Shown in pieces: positions 23,577-31,242 of a stretch of DNA of 33,122 bases. The stretch spans positions 1 to 33,122 of the forward strand of contig WTWZ01000052.1 of NCBI GenBank assembly GCA_009773765.1. The letters run 5' to 3'. The position numbers and the translations under genes were made by a program. The stretch is from Prolixibacteraceae bacterium. GTDB taxonomy: Bacteria; Bacteroidota; Bacteroidia; Bacteroidales; Prolixibacteraceae. Below the pieces are notes generated by a model. That model saw only the letters and a list, made by a program, of their open reading frames with translations, ran no database searches and had not been told where the DNA came from. The number at the start of each line of letters is the position of its first letter. Positions within the stretch are counted from its first letter, which is position 1.

Positions 23577-24275
23577 TTATGATTTTTTCTTTTTAAAAAA
23601 CTCCTGATAACTGGTAAAATCGTCAAGAAGCATTTTCTCAAGCCCTTTAGAGGTAATAGTTCCTCCTGATATACCATCCACTTTGTGTTCAGCAGGTGCA
23701 TCCTGTCCAACTTTGGCCACAATTATGGAAATTAGTTTCCCTGATTCATCAAAAATCTTTTTACCAATAAACGGCTCTTCAAAAATGGGTGTATTTATTT
23801 CTGCTCCTAATCCGGGTGTTTCTCCCTGGTGGTCGAAATTGGCGCCATAAATGGTATTCATATCATCGTTTAAAGAAATAAATCCCCAGATTGGCCCCCA
23901 AAGCCCGGTTCCACGTAAGGGAAGAATATACTTTATACCCTCGCTGGTATGGCATTCAAAAACCGGGAGAAGCATATCCTCATGTGCTTTTGCCCGTTCC
24001 TTTTTAAGATCGATATTAAATGCATCGCCTTCAACCTGTTCGCCTTTTACGTTTACCACATACTGGGTTACGATTTTTTCAGCATAGATTTTTTCAGCAT
24101 TTGCCGCTGTACTTTCTATATTAACCGAAGCAAGGATACTTTGTTTCTTTTCAATTTCGGTATTTAGCACCTGTTTTGGTTTTAATGCCATTGAAACCGA
24201 TGCAAGAACCGCAGCAACAAGGATTACCATAACCGCTGCATATAAAACTGTGTATGTATTACCGTTTCTGTTCAT
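23577..24275 (-). CDS. nqrC: Na+-translocating NADH:quinone reductase subunit C
   Basis: The 232-residue subunit has one N-terminal membrane helix (about 9-31) and a periplasmic FMN-binding domain. The motif S203-G-G-T206-I-T208 is the site where ApbE attaches FMN covalently to the threonine (T206). GTGLWGPIWGF and TPGLGAEI are family hallmarks. It relays electrons between NqrD/E and NqrB. No apbE flavin transferase gene is present in the window. Confidence 0.97.
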   Translation of the reverse strand: MNRNGNTYTVLYAAVMVILVAAVLASVSMALKPKQVLNTEIEKKQSILASVNIESTAANAEKIYAEKIVTQYVVNVKGEQVEGDAFNIDLKKERAKAHEDMLLPVFECHTSEGIKYILPLRGTGLWGPIWGFISLNDDMNTIYGANFDHQGETPGLGAEINTPIFEEPFIGKKIFDESGKLISIIVAKVGQDAPAEHKVDGISGGTITSKGLEKMLLDDFTSYQEFFKKKKS

Positions 24276-24288
24276 GATCTGTAATTTT

Positions 24289-25452
24289 TCAGTTTGCGGA
24301 AATTTTTGCCCGTTTCAGTCTGCGGTTAATGTGTGCTGCCACAACGTAGTGGTCTATGAGCGGCGCAAAAGTGTTCATCAGTAAAATTGCAAGCATCATG
24401 CCTTCAGGATATGCCGGATTAACAACCCTGATAAGGATTGCAAGTAATCCTATCAGGAATCCATAAATCCATTTGCCTTTTTCGGTTTGTGTGCCCGAAA
24501 CAGGGTCGGTTGCCATAAATACGGCGCCAAATGCAAAACCACCAATAATCAAATGTTGCCAAAATGGAAGTGACATATATACATTATCGCCTGCAAAAAT
24601 ATTCAGTATAATACCCATTACTGCGCCTCCGGCAACTGTTGAAACCATAATCTTCCAGCTTCCGATACCGGTTATAATTAATATAACAGCTCCAAGTAAT
24701 ATAGCCAAAGTTGATGTTTCACCAATTGAACCGGGTATAAACCCGAAAAATGCATCGGATACGCTAAAATTTATATTTCCTGCCGCTGCCTCCGCCATCG
24801 GGGTGGCTCCCGAATAACCGTCAATAACTTTATCGGTTTCATTTAACGGCACCCACACCGAATTGCCCGACATTTGTGCAGGATAGGCAAAAAACAGGAA
24901 AGCACGGGCTACAAGTGCCGGATTCCAGATATTCATTCCTGTTCCGCCAAAAACCTCCTTGCCAATAATAACAGCAAAAGCAGTTGCAAGGGCAATCATC
25001 CAAAGCGGGGTTTCTATTGGCATTACCAGGGGGATCAGCATCCCCGAAACCAAAAAACCTTCCTGTATTTCGTGGCCGCGTATCTGTGCAAAAACGAATT
25101 CAATTCCCAAACCAACCACATACGAAACCACTATTACAGGAACCACTTTTATCAAACCGAATAAAAATATTTCAAAGAATCCGGTTGAAGCCAACTCCCC
25201 AATTGCTTTAAAATGTTGAAAGCCGGTGTTGTACATGCCAAATAAAATGGCTGGAACAAGCGCCAGCACAACCATTCCCATGGTTCTTTTTAAATCAATA
25301 TAATCGTGAATGTGTGTTCCCGATTTTGATGTATTCTTCTGAACAAAGAATAACGTAAAAAAACCATCGTGTACCGAGTGAAGCCAGTGATATTTAGCTC
25401 CTTTCTGTACCAGTGGATGAGTTTTTTCGAATATGTCTTTTATAAACTTCAT
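24289..25452 (-). CDS. nqrB: Na+-translocating NADH:quinone reductase subunit B
   Basis: The 387-residue polytopic protein (about ten helices) is the main ion-transport subunit. T217 in YSGATPMAEAA is the covalent FMN site, and NPALVARAFLFFAYPAQMSG is the conserved loop before it. The protein also holds riboflavin and the quinone site with NqrA. The N-terminal cytoplasmic stretch (1-55) contains the family pattern HxxxHDxFF. The gene lies 32 bases after nqrA. Confidence 0.97.
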   Translation of the reverse strand: MKFIKDIFEKTHPLVQKGAKYHWLHSVHDGFFTLFFVQKNTSKSGTHIHDYIDLKRTMGMVVLALVPAILFGMYNTGFQHFKAIGELASTGFFEIFLFGLIKVVPVIVVSYVVGLGIEFVFAQIRGHEIQEGFLVSGMLIPLVMPIETPLWMIALATAFAVIIGKEVFGGTGMNIWNPALVARAFLFFAYPAQMSGNSVWVPLNETDKVIDGYSGATPMAEAAAGNINFSVSDAFFGFIPGSIGETSTLAILLGAVILIITGIGSWKIMVSTVAGGAVMGIILNIFAGDNVYMSLPFWQHLIIGGFAFGAVFMATDPVSGTQTEKGKWIYGFLIGLLAILIRVVNPAYPEGMMLAILLMNTFAPLIDHYVVAAHINRRLKRAKISAN

Positions 25453-25484
25453 ACTGTAATTAGCAATTAATTTTCCCGATTTAG

Positions 25485-26831
25485 TTATCCAAGTTCTTTA
25501 ATCATTGTATTAATGCCGTTACGCAATATTTCCTGAACTTTTACTTTCGATGTGCAGGCATACTCGCAAAGGGCAAAATCTTCCTCAATTACTTCATAAA
25601 TGCCCAGTTGTTCCATTTTGTCGATGTCGTTTACCAGAATTGCTTTTATCAAATGAACAGGCAGAATATCCATTGGGACCAGTTTTTCGTATTGCCCGCT
25701 TAAAACAAAAGCGCGCTCGCCACCATGCAGGTTGGCATTTAATTCGTACTCTTTTTTGGGGAACAGCTTTGAAATAAAGGCTTTGGATGCTGTAAATTTA
25801 TTAATTCCGGGGTCGGCCCATCCCATAAATTCATATTCATCACCTTCTGGTATAACTGAAACCTGCTGATCATAAAAACCAATATAACCTTGTGTTTTTA
25901 TTTTTGCGCCAGTCAAAACATTTCCGCTAATGATACGCTGTTTATAGGGGGAATTTTTCAGTTTTCCATCGATAAAAACTGAAACAGGGACTCCCAAAAT
26001 TGTTTTATAATATTTTGGATTTTCAACTTCCGAACCGGTTAACGCGATAATTTTGGTAAAGTCAACCTTGCCGGTTTCAAATAAACGCCCAATGATAAGC
26101 ACATCCTGAACATTTACTGTCCAAACAACATCGCCTTTGTTAATGGGGTTGGTATTATGAATCTGGATACCAACATTTCCTGCCGGGTGCGGCCCGTCGA
26201 ATTGATTAACAACCACATTTTTTATGGCTGAAAACGGCGATTCATTGTTAACACCCAGGTAAACTTTTCCAGTGGTAAGTTTTGCCAGCGCATTTACACC
26301 GGTTTGAAAAGTATCCATCCGGCCCTTCAGGACGAAGCTGTAATCGGGAGCCAAAGGTGAAGTATCGAATGTTGAAATATAAATCGATATTGGCTTATCG
26401 GCCGGAGATGCTATAATTCCGTACGGCCGCCTTTTAATAAATGGCCAAAGGCCGCTTTTTAAAAGCTCTTGCCTGATAGCTTCCCCTGAAAGTGAGGCGG
26501 GATCTGCCTTGGCAAATTCAACCGAACCAGCCTTTGAATCTGTTTCAATGACAACTTCCAAAATTTTACGCCTTTCGCCGCGGTTAACCGAAACCACTTT
26601 ACCTCCGATTGGGGCTGTAAAAAGAATTTCAGGGTGGTACTTGTCGTAGAATAAAGCATCGCCGGCTTTAACCAAAGTATCGGCTTTAACTTTGAGTTTT
26701 GGAGTAAGTCCAGGGAAATCGGTAGGTTTCAGCGCAATGGTTCCCGGAACCGCAATGGGTTCCAATTCAGGTTTTGCACTTCCTTTTAGCTTAATATTCA
26801 GCCCTTTCCTTAACTTAATAGTTTCTGACAT
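25485..26831 (-). CDS. nqrA: Na+-translocating NADH:quinone reductase subunit A
   Basis: The 448-residue cytoplasmic subunit has the Rnf/Nqr N-terminal barrel (GLNIKLKG ... VKAGDALFYDK, FTAPIGGKV) and the central domain GPHPAGNVGIQIHNTNPIN. It binds quinone with NqrB. It is the first gene of nqrABCDEF. A good promoter lies 35-64 bases upstream of its ATG. The operon stores respiratory energy as a sodium gradient, common in marine and anaerobic Bacteroidota. Confidence 0.97.
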   Translation of the reverse strand: MSETIKLRKGLNIKLKGSAKPELEPIAVPGTIALKPTDFPGLTPKLKVKADTLVKAGDALFYDKYHPEILFTAPIGGKVVSVNRGERRKILEVVIETDSKAGSVEFAKADPASLSGEAIRQELLKSGLWPFIKRRPYGIIASPADKPISIYISTFDTSPLAPDYSFVLKGRMDTFQTGVNALAKLTTGKVYLGVNNESPFSAIKNVVVNQFDGPHPAGNVGIQIHNTNPINKGDVVWTVNVQDVLIIGRLFETGKVDFTKIIALTGSEVENPKYYKTILGVPVSVFIDGKLKNSPYKQRIISGNVLTGAKIKTQGYIGFYDQQVSVIPEGDEYEFMGWADPGINKFTASKAFISKLFPKKEYELNANLHGGERAFVLSGQYEKLVPMDILPVHLIKAILVNDIDKMEQLGIYEVIEEDFALCEYACTSKVKVQEILRNGINTMIKELG

Positions 26832-26865
26832 ATTTAACTCGAATAGTGTTGTTTTTGTAGTGTGG

Positions 26866-26895
26866 CAAAAGTAATAATTTATTGTATTGAAGCAA
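26866..26895 (-). promoter_or_regulatory. Predicted nqr operon promoter (TTG-N19-TACTTTTG)
   Basis: On the minus strand, TTG (26895-26893) and TACTTTTG (26873-26866) are separated by 19 bases, an exact fit to the Bacteroidota promoter. Transcription would start near 26859, giving a leader of about 28 bases before nqrA. Confidence 0.7.
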
Positions 26896-26943
26896 TTTTT
26901 TAAAAGTAAACTTAAACTTTTCTAAATATACAGATAGGTTAAT

Positions 26944-26962
26944 ATATTGATTGTATCAATAT
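26944..26962. repeat. Inverted repeat in the nqrA/plug intergenic region
   Basis: ATATTGAT (26944-26951) and ATCAATAT (26955-26962) are perfect inverted repeats around TGT. This lies between two divergent genes and upstream of the nqr promoter, so it may bind a regulator; that is inference. Confidence 0.5.
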
Positions 26963-26971
26963 CAGCCATGA

Positions 26972-26987
26972 AACTTGAATTCAAGTT
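26972..26987. repeat. 16-bp perfect palindrome between nqrA and the plug gene
   Basis: AACTTGAATTCAAGTT is its own reverse complement. It lies 10 bases from the inverted repeat at 26944 and 73 bases before the plug gene start. A dimeric regulator site is plausible but no family is recognised. Confidence 0.6.
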
Positions 26988-27060
26988 AACTTATTTTACT
27001 GAAAAATATAAATAAACAGATTAAAATGGCATTTTTATCGTTAAATTATAATCGCATGAA

Positions 27061-28368
27061 ATGAAAGTGTTAAAAAAACGTTTGGTTATGAAATTTAGCC
27101 GGTTTATTGTTGTTTTTTTCTTTTTTACAGTTTTTGCCGTAAATGCGCAGGAAAATAAGTTTTATTATGAAAATGCCATTTACTGCGAATATATAAAAAC
27201 GGTGCAAATGTACCGTGCGGGTTTCGAATTGTCGAATCCGATACTCACATTAAACGAAGATGCCCAGCTTCTTTTCAAATTCGATGATTTATCAGATGAG
27301 CTGCGGAATTATAATTACACTGTTATTCACTGCGATGCCAACTGGAACGAAAGTTTCATTTCGCAGGTTGAATACATCAGCGGTTTTCCGGAGAATCCGT
27401 TAACCGATTACAAATTGTCATTCAACACTACATTTAATTATGCCAATTACCAGCTTGTTTTGCCCAACGATGAGATGAAATTAAACGTTTCGGGCAATTA
27501 CATATTGGTGGTTTATGAAGATAACGACAAGGAAAAAGTGGTGATTACCCAACGTTTTTATATTGTTGAACCAAAAGTTGATATAAAGGGAACGGTACGC
27601 AGGGCTACCCTTGACCCGTTTGCGGGTTCGAAACATGAAATTGATTTTGTGTTGGCACATAATGATTTTCCGATAGAAAATCCGCAGAGAGATGTAAAAG
27701 TAGTACTGATGCAAAACGGGCGGTGGGACAATGCCATCCGGAATTTAAAACCTCTTTTTATTCGCCAAAACCGTCTGGAGTACGACTACCAAAAAGAGAA
27801 TGTATTTCAGGCGGGTAACGAGTTCCGGTATTTCGATAACCGCTCCAACCGTTTTAATGGTGAAAACATCGCTTCTACCGATTTTCACAGGCCTTATTAC
27901 CATAAAACCCTTATGAAAGACGAAGTTAGGGCCAATAAGGATTTTTTTCGGTACAAGGAAATGAATGGCAAATTTACCATAGAAAGCCAGGATCAGGAAG
28001 TACGTGATCCTGATACGGAATGTGATTACACTTTCGTGCATTTTACTCTGCCACTGCCATCGGTTTTACTGGGTGGTTCGGTTAATGTTTTCGGGGCCCT
28101 TACCGGCTGGAACGCCAATAAAAGCAACGAAATGACATGGAATTTTAATACAAGCGCATACGAACTTAATTTACTTCTGAAACAGGGATATTATAATTAC
28201 CAGTATGTTTATGTGCCACAAGGTGCAACTTCTGCCGACCATACCAATATTGAAGGCAGTTTCTGGCAAACTGAAAATGACTACCTTTTATTTGTGTATT
28301 ACAGCGATTTTTCAGCCCGCTACGACAGGTTGGTTGGTTACAGGATTTTTAACCCGGCAGATCAATAG
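27061..28368 (+). CDS. Type IX secretion system plug protein (DUF5103)
   Basis: The 435-residue protein has a signal peptide (hydrophobic FIVVFFFFTVFAVNA, cleavage after about residue 29; an alternative Met at 27088 gives a shorter n-region). The mature part matches DUF5103: YYENAIYCEYIKTVQ at its start, RNYNYTVIHCDANW, FNYANYQLVLPND, SGNYILVVYED, YYHKTLMKDEVRANKDF and a C-terminal domain starting FGALTGWN. In this system the plug closes the periplasmic side of the SprA outer-membrane channel when no cargo passes. Its presence implies a type IX secretion machine elsewhere in the genome. It is divergent from nqrA and followed 200 bases later by the GH2 gene. Confidence 0.88.
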   Translation: MKVLKKRLVMKFSRFIVVFFFFTVFAVNAQENKFYYENAIYCEYIKTVQMYRAGFELSNPILTLNEDAQLLFKFDDLSDELRNYNYTVIHCDANWNESFISQVEYISGFPENPLTDYKLSFNTTFNYANYQLVLPNDEMKLNVSGNYILVVYEDNDKEKVVITQRFYIVEPKVDIKGTVRRATLDPFAGSKHEIDFVLAHNDFPIENPQRDVKVVLMQNGRWDNAIRNLKPLFIRQNRLEYDYQKENVFQAGNEFRYFDNRSNRFNGENIASTDFHRPYYHKTLMKDEVRANKDFFRYKEMNGKFTIESQDQEVRDPDTECDYTFVHFTLPLPSVLLGGSVNVFGALTGWNANKSNEMTWNFNTSAYELNLLLKQGYYNYQYVYVPQGATSADHTNIEGSFWQTENDYLLFVYYSDFSARYDRLVGYRIFNPADQ

Positions 28369-28490
28369 AAATTATCCGCTTAAAAAATTGAGAAAATAGT
28401 CCTGAATTCATTAATGCCCAAATATGTTACACAAAAGAATTGATTTTAAAATTTTTATAATGTATGGTTACGTCAATACTTAAATAATTC

Positions 28491-28498
28491 TATTTTTG
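28491..28498 (+). promoter_or_regulatory. -7 promoter element upstream of the GH2 gene
   Basis: TATTTTTG matches TAnnTTTG exactly, 70 bases before the GH2 start. No clear TTG at -33 was found, so expression may need an activator. Confidence 0.4.
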
Positions 28499-28568
28499 CA
28501 TTTACTGACGAAAAATTACTTTTAAACTGAAGAGCTTATTTAAACCAAAAATGAAAAACAAATGACTT

Positions 28569-31211
28569 ATGAAAAACAAATGGAGTACTATTTTGGCAGC
28601 TATTACCGTTTGCCTTTGTATGGCATCGTGTTCCGCAGAAAAACAACCCTTTATTTATGAAACTGATATGAAAAGTGGATGGCGTTTATTCTCATCAGCT
28701 ACCGTAGCGGCTGGAGGTGATGTTATTTCGAATAAAGATTTTGACCAAAACACGGGTATGCCTGTGGTAATTCCAGCTACAGTTTTAAGTGGGTTGATTC
28801 AAAACGGGTATTATCCGGACATTTATTTTAACAAGAACCTTGAGAAGGTTGATAAATCTGCCTTTACAGTTCCGTGGTGGTACAGAAATAATTTTGAAAT
28901 AAACAAAACTGGGACAAATGTTTATCACCATATTATATTGGAGGGTATTAACTATAAAGCCAATCTTTGGGTAAACGGGAAAAAAGTTGCAGGCGACGAT
29001 GTATTGGAAGGATCGTTTGGTATATATAATTTTGATTTGACCAAATACGTTCGAAAAGGAAAAAATGCGGTGGCAATTGAAATTATTCCTCCTGTACATG
29101 GCGATCTGACACTTGGCTTCGTTGACTGGAACCCGGAAGCGCCCGACAGGAACATTGGGCTTTGGAGAGGGGTTAAGCTTAGAACTACTGGTCCTGTTTC
29201 TGTTGCACATTCAAATGTGGTTTCTGAAGTTGACTGTGACTCGCTGAATTATGCAGAACTTACCATTTCGGCATTTATTACAAACCATTCAGATGCGCCA
29301 AATGAGTTTACCTTGCTTGCCGGGTACGATGGAAAAGAATATTCACAGAATGTGAAACTTGCTGCAAAAGAGGAAAGAGAAGTATTTTTTACTCCCGATG
29401 AGTTCCCCGGCCTAAAGATAAAAAACCCGAGGCTCTGGTGGCCAAACAATTTGGGAGAAGCATACCTTCACGATCTTACCATTAAGGCTGTGGTTCAAAA
29501 CAATATTTCCGATGAACAGAAAATAAGGTTCGGGATAAGGCAGATTGGCGATTTCTGGACAAATGAAGGGCACAGGGGTTTTACCGTTAACGGACAAAAG
29601 GTAATGATCAGGGGAGGTGGCTGGGTCGATGATATGCTGCTTGCAGATTCTGACGAAAAAGTTAAAGCACAGGTTGACTATGTGAAACATATGAATTTGA
29701 ATGCAATACGAATTGAAGGGTTCTGGGGCAGGAACAATACCCTGTATGAACGTTGTGATGAACAAGGTATTATGTTAATGATTGGGTGGAGTTGCCAATG
29801 GGAATGGGAAAGTTATTGTGGCCGGCCCGATGGGCCATATATGTCGATTTATGAACACGAATATGAAAGGGAGGCCAAGGCTTACCGTAACCAGGTCTTG
29901 CGGGCCCGGCACCATCCCAGTGTTTTTCTGTGGACATACGGAAGCGACCGTCTTCCTCATCCTGACCTTGAAACAATTTTAAACAGGCACATGGAAGAAG
30001 TGGACCCAACGCGGCCAATAGTAACCACATGCCGCGGGGTAGAGGTTGGTGGCCATCGAAATACAAGTACAATTAGCGGCCCGTCAGGCGTAAAAATGCT
30101 GGGACCGTACGATTGGGTTTCGCCAAATTACTGGTACAACGACACAAATTATGGTGGGGCGTACGGTTTCAACACTGAAACAGGCCCCGGGCCCCAGGTG
30201 CCGCCAATTGAAAGTATTAAACGAATGTTGCCCGAAAAACACTGGTGGCCAAAAGATACCATGTGGAATTACCATTTGGGACGAAATGAGTTTTCTACAC
30301 TAAACCGTTTTCTGGAAGGTTTTAATGCCCGTTATGGCGAAGCATCAACGCTTGAAGAATTTGCTTTCAAAACCCAAATATCGAACTATGAAGCAATAAG
30401 GGGAATGTTCGAAGCCTTTGCTGTTAATAAATTTAAAAGTACAGGGGTAATCCAATGGATGTTAAATTCAGCATGGCCAGAAATGTTTTGGCAATTATAT
30501 GATTATTACCTTATGCCCAATGGGGCTTTCTATGGAACAAAAAAAGCTTCAGCGCCGCTCATGGCCATATACAACTATAAAGACAATAACATCTATATAA
30601 ACAACGACCATCTCGCTGCCGTTGAAAATCTTACGCTTGCCGTGTCAGTTTATGACATTAATTCCAGAAAGGTTTATTCCGACGAAGTTCAGTTTATTGC
30701 TGCGGCCAACAGCAGCGCCCTTATTCATAAAATGCCGCCGATTAACAACCTTTCCAAAACATATTTTCTCGACTTAAGGGTGTTGAATAGTTTAAAGGAG
30801 GAAGTTGCCGGTAATTTCTATTGGTTATCCACAAAACCTGATGTACAGGATTTTGCCTCAACAAAATGGTATTACACGCCAAATATTAAGTTTGCCGATT
30901 TAACAGGCATAAATTCAATGCCATTGGCAAATGTAGAAATGCATGTTGATAAAGCAGAAGAGGACGGGAAAGTACATTTTACATGCACCTTAGAAAATAC
31001 TTCAGATTTACTTGCATTTTTTATCGAACTTCGCATTGTAAATATCGATAATGATCAATCTGTTTTACCGGTATTTTGGAACGACAACTACGTGTCGTTG
31101 GTTCCGGGTGAAAAAAGGGTGTTGAAAGGATGGGTTTCCTCGGAAGGTTCAGACCATTCAAAACTTGGGATAGCAATAAAAGGGCAAAACATTGAGGTAA
31201 AAAAAATTTAG
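28569..31211 (+). CDS. GH2 exo-beta-D-glucosaminidase-like lipoprotein (CsxA type)
   Basis: The 880-residue protein begins with a lipoprotein signal: hydrophobic residues 6-20 and lipobox M-A-S-C21. The N-terminal sugar-binding domain reads VPWWYRNNF, GINYKANLWVNGKK, GDLTLGFVDWNPEAPDRNIGLWR; this last stretch is characteristic of exo-beta-D-glucosaminidases. Ig-like domains and a TIM barrel follow. The likely acid/base is D460 (YGSDRLP), an Asp as in CsxA (D469) rather than the usual GH2 Glu, and the nucleophile is E537 (NTETGPG; CsxA E541). It would release glucosamine from the ends of chitosan-type chains in the periplasm or on the cell surface. No SusC/SusD pair is adjacent, so it is not in an obvious utilisation locus. 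It is convergent with the kinase gene. Confidence 0.87.
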   Translation: MKNKWSTILAAITVCLCMASCSAEKQPFIYETDMKSGWRLFSSATVAAGGDVISNKDFDQNTGMPVVIPATVLSGLIQNGYYPDIYFNKNLEKVDKSAFTVPWWYRNNFEINKTGTNVYHHIILEGINYKANLWVNGKKVAGDDVLEGSFGIYNFDLTKYVRKGKNAVAIEIIPPVHGDLTLGFVDWNPEAPDRNIGLWRGVKLRTTGPVSVAHSNVVSEVDCDSLNYAELTISAFITNHSDAPNEFTLLAGYDGKEYSQNVKLAAKEEREVFFTPDEFPGLKIKNPRLWWPNNLGEAYLHDLTIKAVVQNNISDEQKIRFGIRQIGDFWTNEGHRGFTVNGQKVMIRGGGWVDDMLLADSDEKVKAQVDYVKHMNLNAIRIEGFWGRNNTLYERCDEQGIMLMIGWSCQWEWESYCGRPDGPYMSIYEHEYEREAKAYRNQVLRARHHPSVFLWTYGSDRLPHPDLETILNRHMEEVDPTRPIVTTCRGVEVGGHRNTSTISGPSGVKMLGPYDWVSPNYWYNDTNYGGAYGFNTETGPGPQVPPIESIKRMLPEKHWWPKDTMWNYHLGRNEFSTLNRFLEGFNARYGEASTLEEFAFKTQISNYEAIRGMFEAFAVNKFKSTGVIQWMLNSAWPEMFWQLYDYYLMPNGAFYGTKKASAPLMAIYNYKDNNIYINNDHLAAVENLTLAVSVYDINSRKVYSDEVQFIAAANSSALIHKMPPINNLSKTYFLDLRVLNSLKEEVAGNFYWLSTKPDVQDFASTKWYYTPNIKFADLTGINSMPLANVEMHVDKAEEDGKVHFTCTLENTSDLLAFFIELRIVNIDNDQSVLPVFWNDNYVSLVPGEKRVLKGWVSSEGSDHSKLGIAIKGQNIEVKKI

Positions 31212-31242
31212 GCATTTAAATTGAAAATCGCTCTCAGTATTT

